This document shows, in pieces, positions 53,301 through 60,769 of a DNA stretch of 64,000 bases. The position numbers and the translations under genes were made by a program. Origin of the DNA: Natronorubrum texcoconense (GTDB taxonomy: Archaea > Halobacteriota > Halobacteria > Halobacteriales > Natrialbaceae); the NCBI RefSeq assembly GCF_900100335.1, contig NZ_FNFE01000001.1:868001-932000 (forward strand). Reading direction: 5' to 3'. The notes beneath the pieces are model-generated. The model searched no databases. It worked only from the letters and a program-made list of their open reading frames with translations, and was not told the origin of the DNA. Position 1 is the stretch's first letter. Every line of letters starts with the position of its first letter.

Positions 53301-54456
53301 GACTGTGGCCCAGCATCATGTGCTGCTGGATGGACATCGGAGCCGCACCGGGGCCATCAGAGTCAGCGAGCAGGAAGTAGTAGTGCTCGCGGTCGTCGTG
53401 ATCCTCATCGAAGTCGGATGCTGGCGGCTCTTCCGTTACGATGTCGTCGGACGAAACGTCGAACAGACGCTTCCCGAACCGGTTCGCGTTATCGATCGTT
53501 GCACTCGATCCCAGCCACAGGATTGGATCGTTGGAAGCGTCGTTTACGTTCTTGATTACATTGGCTGCGTGCGATCCCCGTAGCTGGGTGTAGAGATGAA
53601 CCTCGTCGAGAACGATCGTGTCGATCAGGTCGACCAGCGGATAATTCGGCTTGAGAGCGAATCCTTCCAGGGACTCGAGGGTCGTGAGGATGATGTTCGG
53701 CTGGTTGTTCGAGACGAGTTCTTTTCGGGCGAGAGTTAGGTCTCGGTCAGTGAACGTATGCTCTTCAGGGTGTTGCTCACACCGCAGTTCGTAGGATCTG
53801 GAGGAGCCGTGGAATTCTAGTGCGTTCGATCCATCCCCACACCAGCAGTTCGTCAGTCTGAACCGCGGTGGGACCTGCGATTGATCGAAGAACCGTCCGT
53901 TTCCGGAAACATCACCGAGCTCGTATGGCTGTTGGCCGACGTAAACACCTGCCGATAGTTCGTCCCCAGTCTCTTCACGAATAGTATGGATGTGCTCGAG
54001 GATACGGCCGAGCTGGTCCTGAAGTAGTGCCCGGCTCGGGTAGACGATTGCAACGGAGTCCTGGCGTCCTTCACGAAGGAGTTGATAGAGTGGGCCGAGG
54101 AACGCCTCGGTCTTTCCGAAGCCAGTGGGTGCGGAGAAGATTGCGGCTTTGGTCCGACCGTCGTCTCGTTGGGCGCGCTCGAGTTCGTCGACCGTTTGCC
54201 AACTGTTCTTTTGGAAGTCTAGTGGATCGAAACCGAAAACCTCGATGATGTCTTTGACGAACTGATCGTTGCCGTCATAGGGAGATGTCTGGCGACGCTT
54301 CTGTTGCTGAGAAGCGTATTTGAGTGCGCCCGTGAGGAATGTAGCCTCATCTTGATCAGCATCGAAGAGCTGGCGATTATGGAGAAAAGACTGGATGAGC
54401 GGCCGGACTTCGGGATTTAAACGGTTGGGATCAGTATTCCGGTCAATGTGTTGCAT
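50368..54456 (-). CDS. dpdJ: Giant SF2 helicase, DpdJ-like
   Basis: The 1362-residue ATPase has Walker A SAPTGFGKTEAF (109-116), DEVH box TIVLDEVHLYTQ (284-287), motif III GSSATIDN and motif VI LQRAGRAAREPG (506-513). A cysteine cluster (NCWC and CEQH, ~204-226) is inserted between motifs Ia and II. A second zinc-like set, YCPECLQILTDLDSC, and a DUF1998/MZB-like region (HLLYHTAAHFFLQLTADVS to RSEGGQGIVDLVYEEL) follow. This is the layout of DpdJ, a helicase of the 7-deazaguanine restriction module. It faces the dpdA operon convergently and overlaps dpdK. Confidence 0.82.
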   Translation of the reverse strand: MQHIDRNTDPNRLNPEVRPLIQSFLHNRQLFDADQDEATFLTGALKYASQQQKRRQTSPYDGNDQFVKDIIEVFGFDPLDFQKNSWQTVDELERAQRDDGRTKAAIFSAPTGFGKTEAFLGPLYQLLREGRQDSVAIVYPSRALLQDQLGRILEHIHTIREETGDELSAGVYVGQQPYELGDVSGNGRFFDQSQVPPRFRLTNCWCGDGSNALEFHGSSRSYELRCEQHPEEHTFTDRDLTLARKELVSNNQPNIILTTLESLEGFALKPNYPLVDLIDTIVLDEVHLYTQLRGSHAANVIKNVNDASNDPILWLGSSATIDNANRFGKRLFDVSSDDIVTEEPPASDFDEDHDDREHYYFLLADSDGPGAAPMSIQQHMMLGHSLLEDENGDRSKLLGFIDSISQVNQKRIQLEDADGDRELWRYHTDREATDDWPWLADQMNHAYIDEPLSFMPVYSDAGFDSESASESDVLLSTSFLEVGIDVGEIKIVTQYRTPWNLSSFLQRAGRAAREPGMDAHIAVFLSNLTGDANMFYRADRFLGSEIRTPLKTDNSVVEWIHECLRKYYNRASEVRENRHQYITQRESHLAFLDGYLVDDLGFDRVYHMIDEPSAFFEEAFDIEVTSESLLSEEIVQEVRKDLARHVREIEDEFEDIEGYFDVNGGEIVRGSDAINSHLDDVQEEILTLVKAFLGQTGGYESVLREAGDSNYEENARELRNTLENIRKQASSAEGPPSDRVEHFSVLLADIFRCTGDLIHLRTAANAATDRSVPTVNMDELQAVQQAVDQLDALTTDDRLAEFYRTQRRVYYLQSALSELEEYVDYYTPYLSVFAVKHLLRAAYYVDRYLRVDGDRLARDVWYVPPNYYGDTGRYVTVFRGENDREGTEESIDQLVSTHAPYRSEYQSDSGVMQAFLPRTRVTEDGVEFEFKKDISGEERDGMLVPETIRTSEITDLTGDRALNIVRYCPECLQILTDLDSCLRHDDRAYGKIHSTANVNTRVTERITEESTGTLTLADFTAAIELAGVTLDIKPAKPMGPDIGYHFDSSRDRFQREISSPDTPLGFQLETRGLVFDIQPFLASIEDNLRAEVAQYKDLAEVDYHHLLYHTAAHFFLQLTADVSSVNTTMLLYGFDEEKGEVYVFERSEGGQGIVDLVYEELRTDPGSVLEAIARLTYNEQVIAERLWADEDFVDEVLAESTADDRIRGLIESHLEVLYDDVIDRVEEEIISTVDRCRQFKTDEGVTLDEAIRTKHVVAREQVDGADEFPEGEVSALKIDIDDLDRVETMFYSPDIDGCVENLHLSECISGHDQNDSLSYVVLEALRDFILTTVPSENATSAMFDRELPPAGEIDGTSVFIDF

Positions 54457-54611
54457 GTGGAAATGGGATTGTTATCTCGATGTGTTCAACGTGCATCCAT
54501 GAACGTTTCCCTCGCTAGCTAACGATGCTTACAATATAGGTGTAGTTTGCATTTTATTATCCGGTCTTATCAATCCGCAAGTTTCAGAACTACCCACAGA
54601 GATCAGTAAAT
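54457..54611. promoter_or_regulatory. Divergent promoter region
   Basis: 155 bp of AT-rich DNA between the dpdJ-like gene and the rightward genes. TTTTATTAT at ~54,551 could serve the + strand gene with a ~35-nt leader; the minus-strand box is not clear. Confidence 0.4.
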
Positions 54612-55082
54612 ATGGGAGAACTTGCAACCCGGTACCAATCATATCTGTGTAATCAGTTTTCTGAATTATATCCCTCATTAGATTGGAAAACAGAACATAG
54701 AATTGCAGGTACCCCAGTTGACATTGCTGGTGTTGGAGATGGGATACTCCTTGTTATCGAATTAGAATGGCGCCGTGCCGACCCAGCGGATAACTCTGCC
54801 AAGCTTTTCCGACATTTAAGCACTGGACAGGTTGATCAGAATCACGTCACTGTCATCCAAATCTTCACAGGATATTACGATTTGGAGACTGGTGGAGTCT
54901 CATCAAAGAGAAAGAATGCAGAGTTCATCGGTCACATTGCAGAGGACGCAATTGATGCACTTTCCTATTACTCCGTTGACTTTGACCCTGAACCGCCAAA
55001 GCGAGGTGGCGATTGGGAGGAAGACTGGAAAGCGAGCGCAAAAGAAACTGTGTCTGCCATTTCTGAAAAAATCCGAACGTAA
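54612..55082 (+). CDS. Putative PD-(D/E)XK-fold protein
   Basis: The 156-residue protein begins MGELATRYQSYLCNQFSELY and has the arrangement TPVDIAGVGDGILLVIELEW (Asp37, Glu50, Glu52). This resembles the PVD...hhhxE-x-K/E core of restriction-like nucleases, with glutamate where lysine is usual. NHVTVIQIFTGYYDLETGG and a basic Ser/Lys stretch follow. It stands between the dpdJ-like gene and a second helicase gene on the latter's strand. A small nuclease partner of that helicase is the best guess. Confidence 0.55.
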   Translation: MGELATRYQSYLCNQFSELYPSLDWKTEHRIAGTPVDIAGVGDGILLVIELEWRRADPADNSAKLFRHLSTGQVDQNHVTVIQIFTGYYDLETGGVSSKRKNAEFIGHIAEDAIDALSYYSVDFDPEPPKRGGDWEEDWKASAKETVSAISEKIRT

Positions 55083-55188
55083 ACAGCTAGTGACTACCTA
55101 GCGGCCGCCAGCTATTTACAATCTCAAATATGATATATTCTGAATAGTAGTTTAGAATTCGGTTGGATATTACAGTCGGTACTAATAG

Positions 55189-57696
55189 ATGAAAATCGGA
55201 GATATCGCAGACAACGTCACAGATCAATCAAGTCCCGGCGAGCTATTTCGAGACAACTGGTTAGGTTCGATTCCTGAGGCACAATGGCCCTCGTATATCG
55301 ACGAATCAGCTGATCTCCTTCAATACGGTATCGGAATAGGAGAAACTAACTTAACAAAGGCTGATTTTGCGAGTGAAACAGGTGAGTACTATCGAGAGGG
55401 CCTGGGAAAGTCGATGTCCGTAGACTACGAAGAGACGACGCTTCCCCTCGGCTACGTTTCCGGACGAAAAGTCGGACTCGTTGCGTGGATGTTGACGGAA
55501 CTTCAGCGCGAAATTCGTTCGTCAAAAACGACGAATTTTAAATCATCAAGTCGCGCTCTTGAAGCGATCGTGAACAAGGCTCTATTGCAGTCTTTCGAAG
55601 GCGATGACTCCCTCGACGCAAAAGGGATTGATCGTATTCGTCTGCCAAAAAGCGTTGCAGTCTCAGATCTCGTCTCTGAGATTTTCTGTCGGCCACGAAG
55701 TCCCCAGTACGTCGAGGCGATTGTCGAGGTTGCGACTGGGTACCGGCGTTCTACGAAAAGCCTCCTCGAGCTAGTCGAAGAGCCGCAAATGGTCACTCCA
55801 TTCTGGGAACACCAACGAAAGGCCCTCTCACGATGGCTCAAGAACGATTGCAGAGGATACGTGGATATGGCGACTGCAACTGGAAAGACTGTCCTCGGTC
55901 TCGGAGCAATCGCGCACCACTTCGGAAAATTACACCCCATTGATCGAGAACTCACCGAACCAAATTTGCAGCCGAGTGATCAACGAGGGACAGTTCTAGT
56001 CGTTGCTCATCGTACGGTAATACTCGAGCAGTGGAAACGCGAGTTCGACCATCGATTGAACATCCCGGAAGCGAGTACTACGACCGGCGGCGAAGAGACT
56101 GTCTCCTTCTCATGGGGGGATGTCCACTTCTGGACGCCGAAGCGCGTTCTCCAACGTGGCGTCCCTGACGCTGACCTCGTCGTACTCGACGAAACACATC
56201 ACTATCTGGGCGATAGTGGCTTTGGATCGATACTGAACGAGTTCGACGGCGACGTCGTCGCGTTGTCCGGCTCGATTGACGAAACGAATGCGCGGACACT
56301 AGAGCGTCGCAACATCGAGAAACTGCTTACCTTTACGCTGCGCGATGGACAGAGGGCAGGAATCGTCCCGCGCTGTGACTGGAAGGTACACCTCGTCCCC
56401 TACGAGGGACAGTCGGTTCTCACCGACGTGACTGAGCGTTGCCAGCAGGGTACCGAACGGTTCTCTGATGGCGGTCCCGAAGATGTAATGCAGGAGCTGG
56501 ATCGAGATCCATCCGAGGTCGCGTTCGAAACCCTCCACGAGGCTCGATCGGTGGTACAGTCTACAGCAGGCCGTGAGATCAAAAAGAAACATGACGGCTA
56601 TCGCGAGTTCTCATCGGCAGTGAAATCACGGAATTTGACGAAATACAATCTTTCTCCGGAGCTATCGGAGATTACGAACTTAGTCCTAGAGTCCGTTACA
56701 GATCACAAGTGCGTAGTGTTGCTCGAATCCGGGGATGAGATCGAAACCGTCGTATCGGGACTTCGCCGTGAACTCGGCGACGAGTTCGATGACTACATCC
56801 AAGTCGTTTGGGAGAGTGCGGACGATACGATCGAGGTCGTTCGTGAATTTGATGAAAACCAAAAGTCAGGGGCGATTATTGGGACGGCATCCGTTCTCGG
56901 AGAGGGTGTCGACATACAAACGGCGGACGTGGGGATCAATCGGGCCAGGGGTCGACTTAGTCGATCGTTAGTCCAACGCATGGGTCGTATCCTCCGAAAC
57001 CCAGATGGTGACAAGGAAGCGGAGTTCCACCACATCATGGGGATTCCCACCACAAGCACTGCTCTCCTCCCTCAGGAAGACGGGATCGAATTGCTCGAGA
57101 CGGCGAGTCAATTGTTAGCTTGGGGTTCATCGTTCGAGGCACAACCAACGTTCGAGACACGATCGGCGGATGTCGCCGAAACGATCTGGCAGCTCGAACG
57201 AGAGGGTGCAAACGCTATCGACGACCTAGCCCCGCACAATTATAGTTGGCCATCCGATCGTGAGGTTCGGTCACACCTCGAACAGCTGTGTGCGGACGCG
57301 ATTGACGCCGAATCGTCGGTTCTCTTGGCTCTCGAGGACACGAGCGAGTCTGTCTCTAGTTCTCCAGAAGAGAGCGCTCTAAACTTCGTCAGCGGTGTCG
57401 AGATGGAAGCAATCCCGATTGCCACGGATCTATGGAAGAAAGTATCGAGTACAGTCGCCGATAGCCGAAATTGGGACGATGAGCAAGAATTCGTCGCAGA
57501 GGCGATCAGGGAGCATCTTGACGAGATAGACACTCCCGATTTACCAGTGGTGGGCGAAGACGGGACCGAAGAGCCCAGATTTGTAGAACTGAATCCCGTT
57601 CTCTACGCAGTCGTTCAATCTAAAGTTGTAGATGGAGTCAATACCTCTACGATTGTCCGAGCGGCTGTAGAACGGGAATTAAGACTTGGGGAATGA
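55189..57696 (+). CDS. SF2 helicase/translocase of XPB/ResIII type
   Basis: The 835-residue ATPase has a ~200-residue nonconserved N-terminal domain, then FWEHQRKALSRWL (Q motif), Walker A ATATGKTVLGLG (GKT 232-234) and LVVAHRTVILEQWKREF. The DETH box is VVLDETHHYLG (334-337), and motif VI is SRSLVQRMGRILRNPDG (~625-640). The C-terminal 40 residues (LYAVVQSKVVDGVNTSTIVRAAV) look like a ribbon-helix-helix. Defence islands often contain such restriction-type translocases. It may power the small nuclease-like protein upstream or belong to the Dpd restriction set; no letter can be assigned. Confidence 0.8.
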   Translation: MKIGDIADNVTDQSSPGELFRDNWLGSIPEAQWPSYIDESADLLQYGIGIGETNLTKADFASETGEYYREGLGKSMSVDYEETTLPLGYVSGRKVGLVAWMLTELQREIRSSKTTNFKSSSRALEAIVNKALLQSFEGDDSLDAKGIDRIRLPKSVAVSDLVSEIFCRPRSPQYVEAIVEVATGYRRSTKSLLELVEEPQMVTPFWEHQRKALSRWLKNDCRGYVDMATATGKTVLGLGAIAHHFGKLHPIDRELTEPNLQPSDQRGTVLVVAHRTVILEQWKREFDHRLNIPEASTTTGGEETVSFSWGDVHFWTPKRVLQRGVPDADLVVLDETHHYLGDSGFGSILNEFDGDVVALSGSIDETNARTLERRNIEKLLTFTLRDGQRAGIVPRCDWKVHLVPYEGQSVLTDVTERCQQGTERFSDGGPEDVMQELDRDPSEVAFETLHEARSVVQSTAGREIKKKHDGYREFSSAVKSRNLTKYNLSPELSEITNLVLESVTDHKCVVLLESGDEIETVVSGLRRELGDEFDDYIQVVWESADDTIEVVREFDENQKSGAIIGTASVLGEGVDIQTADVGINRARGRLSRSLVQRMGRILRNPDGDKEAEFHHIMGIPTTSTALLPQEDGIELLETASQLLAWGSSFEAQPTFETRSADVAETIWQLEREGANAIDDLAPHNYSWPSDREVRSHLEQLCADAIDAESSVLLALEDTSESVSSSPEESALNFVSGVEMEAIPIATDLWKKVSSTVADSRNWDDEQEFVAEAIREHLDEIDTPDLPVVGEDGTEEPRFVELNPVLYAVVQSKVVDGVNTSTIVRAAVERELRLGE

Positions 57697-57725
57697 CAGA
57701 ATAGAACTTCTAACACAAGACAAAT

Positions 57726-60452
57726 ATGCAACAACAGATGGAAAAGAACCTTTCAGCAGCAAAAAAGTACCATACTATAGCAAATTTATCCCATTATGTA
57801 TTTTTGTTCATACTGTTCGTGACTATTACAAGTGTAGTTATACCCGGTACCCCTTGGTGGCCGTTTGCAGCCCTTTCGGTCGGGGTCTTCCTGATTAAAG
57901 GAAAACTTACTAGTTTGAGAGATACTCACGCTAACCGTCTCCTCGAAAGCTGTGTGTCGAACTGCAATGAATTGACCGATGATACCGCCAAAGCTATCGA
58001 CAAAGAAGATATAACCACTGCTCGCCAGCGAGCTCGAGAGTGCGCAGAGACGGCAAGTAGAGTCGAAAAGCAGGTCTCCCAATTCAAGAAAAAAGACGGC
58101 TCGGACGAACAACAGCTGCAAGAGCTACGACATCATCACAAACGATCTACCAATCTAGTCGAGTTCCTTGACGAAAATCTGGAGGGGATACAGCAAGCAG
58201 TACGCAACCTAGAGCGCGTAGAGAAAGGGGCCAAAGAGGCCTATCAATTGCTCGCAGACGGGGAACTGCAAGCCGCATCTAACACATTAGATCAGTATCA
58301 GGGTGCACTACGAGAATTGCACGACCGACCCCCGCTCGCTGATCAGAAGGAACTGCATGGTCTCGACTCACAGATTGAAATGTTGATCGAGACCTACGAA
58401 ACACTTGAGCAACGTCTCGAGTTTACGCCAGTCGTCAAGCGGCTAGAGGGCGTACTCGCGGAAACCGATATCATCCGAAACAAACAGGGAGACCGTGTCG
58501 ATACCGATACTCTCCAGAATGCGGTTGAGCAGTTAGAAATAATAGAAGACGCTATCGAAGAGCCTGACCACGCCTTCTTTCTAATCAAGCATACTGAATT
58601 ATCCCTTCCTGAATTAGACGACGTGTCAGGAATTGGAAAGGGGTATCGCGCACGCTTAGAGAAGCATGGAATCTCCACACCAGAGGAACTGCATCAATCA
58701 AATTCGTTGACCGGTATAGATAGTATTGGTCGAAACCGCGCCAAACAGTTTCAGGAGGCTGCAGGACAGGCAGCTATCGACTGTATTTCTGATCTTCGCT
58801 CAGATTTGGAAGAGCGGATTGAACGCCGTGAGCAAGCTAGCAACCAGCTTACGTATGCGGAACGTCGCTACCGGATTGCATGTGACCATCTGGACCGCCA
58901 GTACTTCTCCGATGTAGACCAAGAGCTTACGAAAGCAAAGGAAGCACTCGAGTCGGTTCCGGCCTCAGGATTACAACCTGAGGAGCGTACACAGTTCGAG
59001 AAACTAGAGGCAAACATCGAGAAAAAGCGGGCGGAACTCCGGACGGAGAGACTCCGAAAGGAGTTCGAAGATGCATTAGACGAAATTGACACGTATATCG
59101 CCGAGGGGCGTACCGCGCTAGAGAACGAGTCATTCGATGCCGCGACGGGAAAATTCGGTTACGCTACACAGTGTTGTAATAATGCGAAAGAGATCACTTC
59201 CAAAGTGGACGACGGGGAGCAGGCGATCTATTCTCGACGAGAAAAGGTCAACGACCTGCTCGAGGAAACACGCAATCGCCGTCAAAAGCACCGTGTCTTA
59301 GATTCGATGTCAACTGCTGAAACACAAATCAGTGATGGAAACTACCGCGTCACTGACGGTTCGTTCTCCGAGGCGATAGAGAACTACAATGAGGCGATCG
59401 ATTACCTACAGCGGGCGCGTCAAACTGCAGAAGAGAACGAGTTGAGCTATACATGGGAAATCACCGAGCGACTCGAGCAGGTAGAGCAGTATCGCCACCA
59501 CGCGGTTCAAGAACGCGAACGGCAGCATGAGGAGAGGAGGGAGGAAGCAGTATACAAACTCGACCGTGCCGAACAGCTCATCGAGAAGGGGCATCAGCAT
59601 CTGGAGGTCGACGACGTCGATGCGGCGGTCGAATCACAGCAAACAGCCGCCACCCTCGTAACCGAAGCGACCGCATTGTTTGAGGAAGTCGATATCCTGG
59701 AAACTACCGAGCATCGTGATAGAATCGATACTCTCGATCAATCCGTCTCTCGGCTGGATTCATCGATAGATCAAACTGCAGAAGAGGCGTTGCAGGCCGG
59801 AGGTCCTAGCCGACAACAACTCATCCAGTATCTTCAGGACCTCGCAGTGATGTTCGATGAATCGCCGAGTGAGGATTTCATGAGAGAGTATGGGAAATAT
59901 TCTATCGACGAATATTATGCTGCATTTGGTTCCTGGACGGATGCGCTCAGAGAGGCAAACCTCTCCCCGATTGATCAGGCAGCTCGGAACCGACGGAAAT
60001 ATTCTCGAGCGGACATTCTTGATGCAGTCGTCGAGTTAGCAGAACAGCTCGGCCACAATCCCTCCCTAATGGAAATGAATCGGAAGGGCTCAATTTCGGG
60101 TACCACAGTGGGTACCCGATTCGGAGATATGGATACAGCCATCGAACTTGCAGGCCTGAAGGATGTCACCCTAGAATACTCTGAAACAGACATCGAGGAA
60201 GATACCAACGAAGAGGAGGTGACTGCGACGGTTACCACTGAACGAACTACGACTACGGCGGAACCGTCGGAGGCTGATCTCGAGGAGCTAACGGAAGTCA
60301 GCGGTGTCTTCCAATCAGATGCGGCTGCCCTCGCAAAAGATGGATACACATCGAGAGAGAAACTCAAAGAAGCATCTGCAGAGGACCTTCAGGCAATCGA
60401 CGGGATCGACATTCAACTGGCATTGCGGATCAAAGCTGATATTGAGGATTAG
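57726..60452 (+). CDS. Membrane-anchored coiled-coil protein with HhH and homing-endonuclease-associated repeats
   Basis: The 908-residue protein has two membrane helices near the N-terminus (~20-38 and ~44-58). A long charged coiled coil with TPR-like helices fills ~60-690. A helix-hairpin-helix pair lies within it at ~296-350 (VSGIGKGYRARLEKHGI, GIDSIGRNRAKQF). Two homing-endonuclease-associated repeats (~695-820: AAFGSWTDALREANLSP and ADILDAVVELAEQLGHNP) follow, then a C-terminal HhH (~850-908). It starts 29 nt after the helicase gene. Shared C-terminal domains with the next gene show duplication. It looks like a DNA-binding protein tethered to the membrane; its role is unknown. Confidence 0.78.
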   Translation: MQQQMEKNLSAAKKYHTIANLSHYVFLFILFVTITSVVIPGTPWWPFAALSVGVFLIKGKLTSLRDTHANRLLESCVSNCNELTDDTAKAIDKEDITTARQRARECAETASRVEKQVSQFKKKDGSDEQQLQELRHHHKRSTNLVEFLDENLEGIQQAVRNLERVEKGAKEAYQLLADGELQAASNTLDQYQGALRELHDRPPLADQKELHGLDSQIEMLIETYETLEQRLEFTPVVKRLEGVLAETDIIRNKQGDRVDTDTLQNAVEQLEIIEDAIEEPDHAFFLIKHTELSLPELDDVSGIGKGYRARLEKHGISTPEELHQSNSLTGIDSIGRNRAKQFQEAAGQAAIDCISDLRSDLEERIERREQASNQLTYAERRYRIACDHLDRQYFSDVDQELTKAKEALESVPASGLQPEERTQFEKLEANIEKKRAELRTERLRKEFEDALDEIDTYIAEGRTALENESFDAATGKFGYATQCCNNAKEITSKVDDGEQAIYSRREKVNDLLEETRNRRQKHRVLDSMSTAETQISDGNYRVTDGSFSEAIENYNEAIDYLQRARQTAEENELSYTWEITERLEQVEQYRHHAVQERERQHEERREEAVYKLDRAEQLIEKGHQHLEVDDVDAAVESQQTAATLVTEATALFEEVDILETTEHRDRIDTLDQSVSRLDSSIDQTAEEALQAGGPSRQQLIQYLQDLAVMFDESPSEDFMREYGKYSIDEYYAAFGSWTDALREANLSPIDQAARNRRKYSRADILDAVVELAEQLGHNPSLMEMNRKGSISGTTVGTRFGDMDTAIELAGLKDVTLEYSETDIEEDTNEEEVTATVTTERTTTTAEPSEADLEELTEVSGVFQSDAAALAKDGYTSREKLKEASAEDLQAIDGIDIQLALRIKADIED

Positions 60453-60769
60453 AAGAGGATGTCGAACTTCACTTTCGGAGCCGATGTCCGATCACGGATG
60501 AATTTCGGGTACAGGAGGGAATATTTAACCGTTTCTGAGATAGACATCTACCGTAATCAAATTCAACTGTCTCCATGATAAGACCGCCGACTCTCATATT
60601 GTTGCATCTAACGAGTATCCGAAGCCAACCAAAGCGGGAGCTTTTCGGATCGACTTCGGCACGTCTACTAACGGATGGAGGGCATAAACTCACGGAACAA
60701 CAGGATGGAGAAGACGTAGAAGAAGTTGGTGGGTTCGTCTTTGGACAGGTAGAAGACAGAGCCAGTTTC
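60453..60769 (+). promoter_or_regulatory. Upstream region of the DUF5797-fusion gene
   Basis: 317 bp. GAATATTTAACC at ~60,518-60,529 is a good TATA box, predicting a transcript start near 60,548. A frame in phase with the next gene is open from ATG 60575, so the protein may have 65 more N-terminal residues than annotated, or the message has a ~220-nt leader. No other gene is seen. Confidence 0.45.

Noticed and set aside
57786-58121. A minus-strand gene inside the 908-residue coding region
   Set aside because: It runs opposite the confident membrane-helix and coiled-coil coding sequence and has no promoter.
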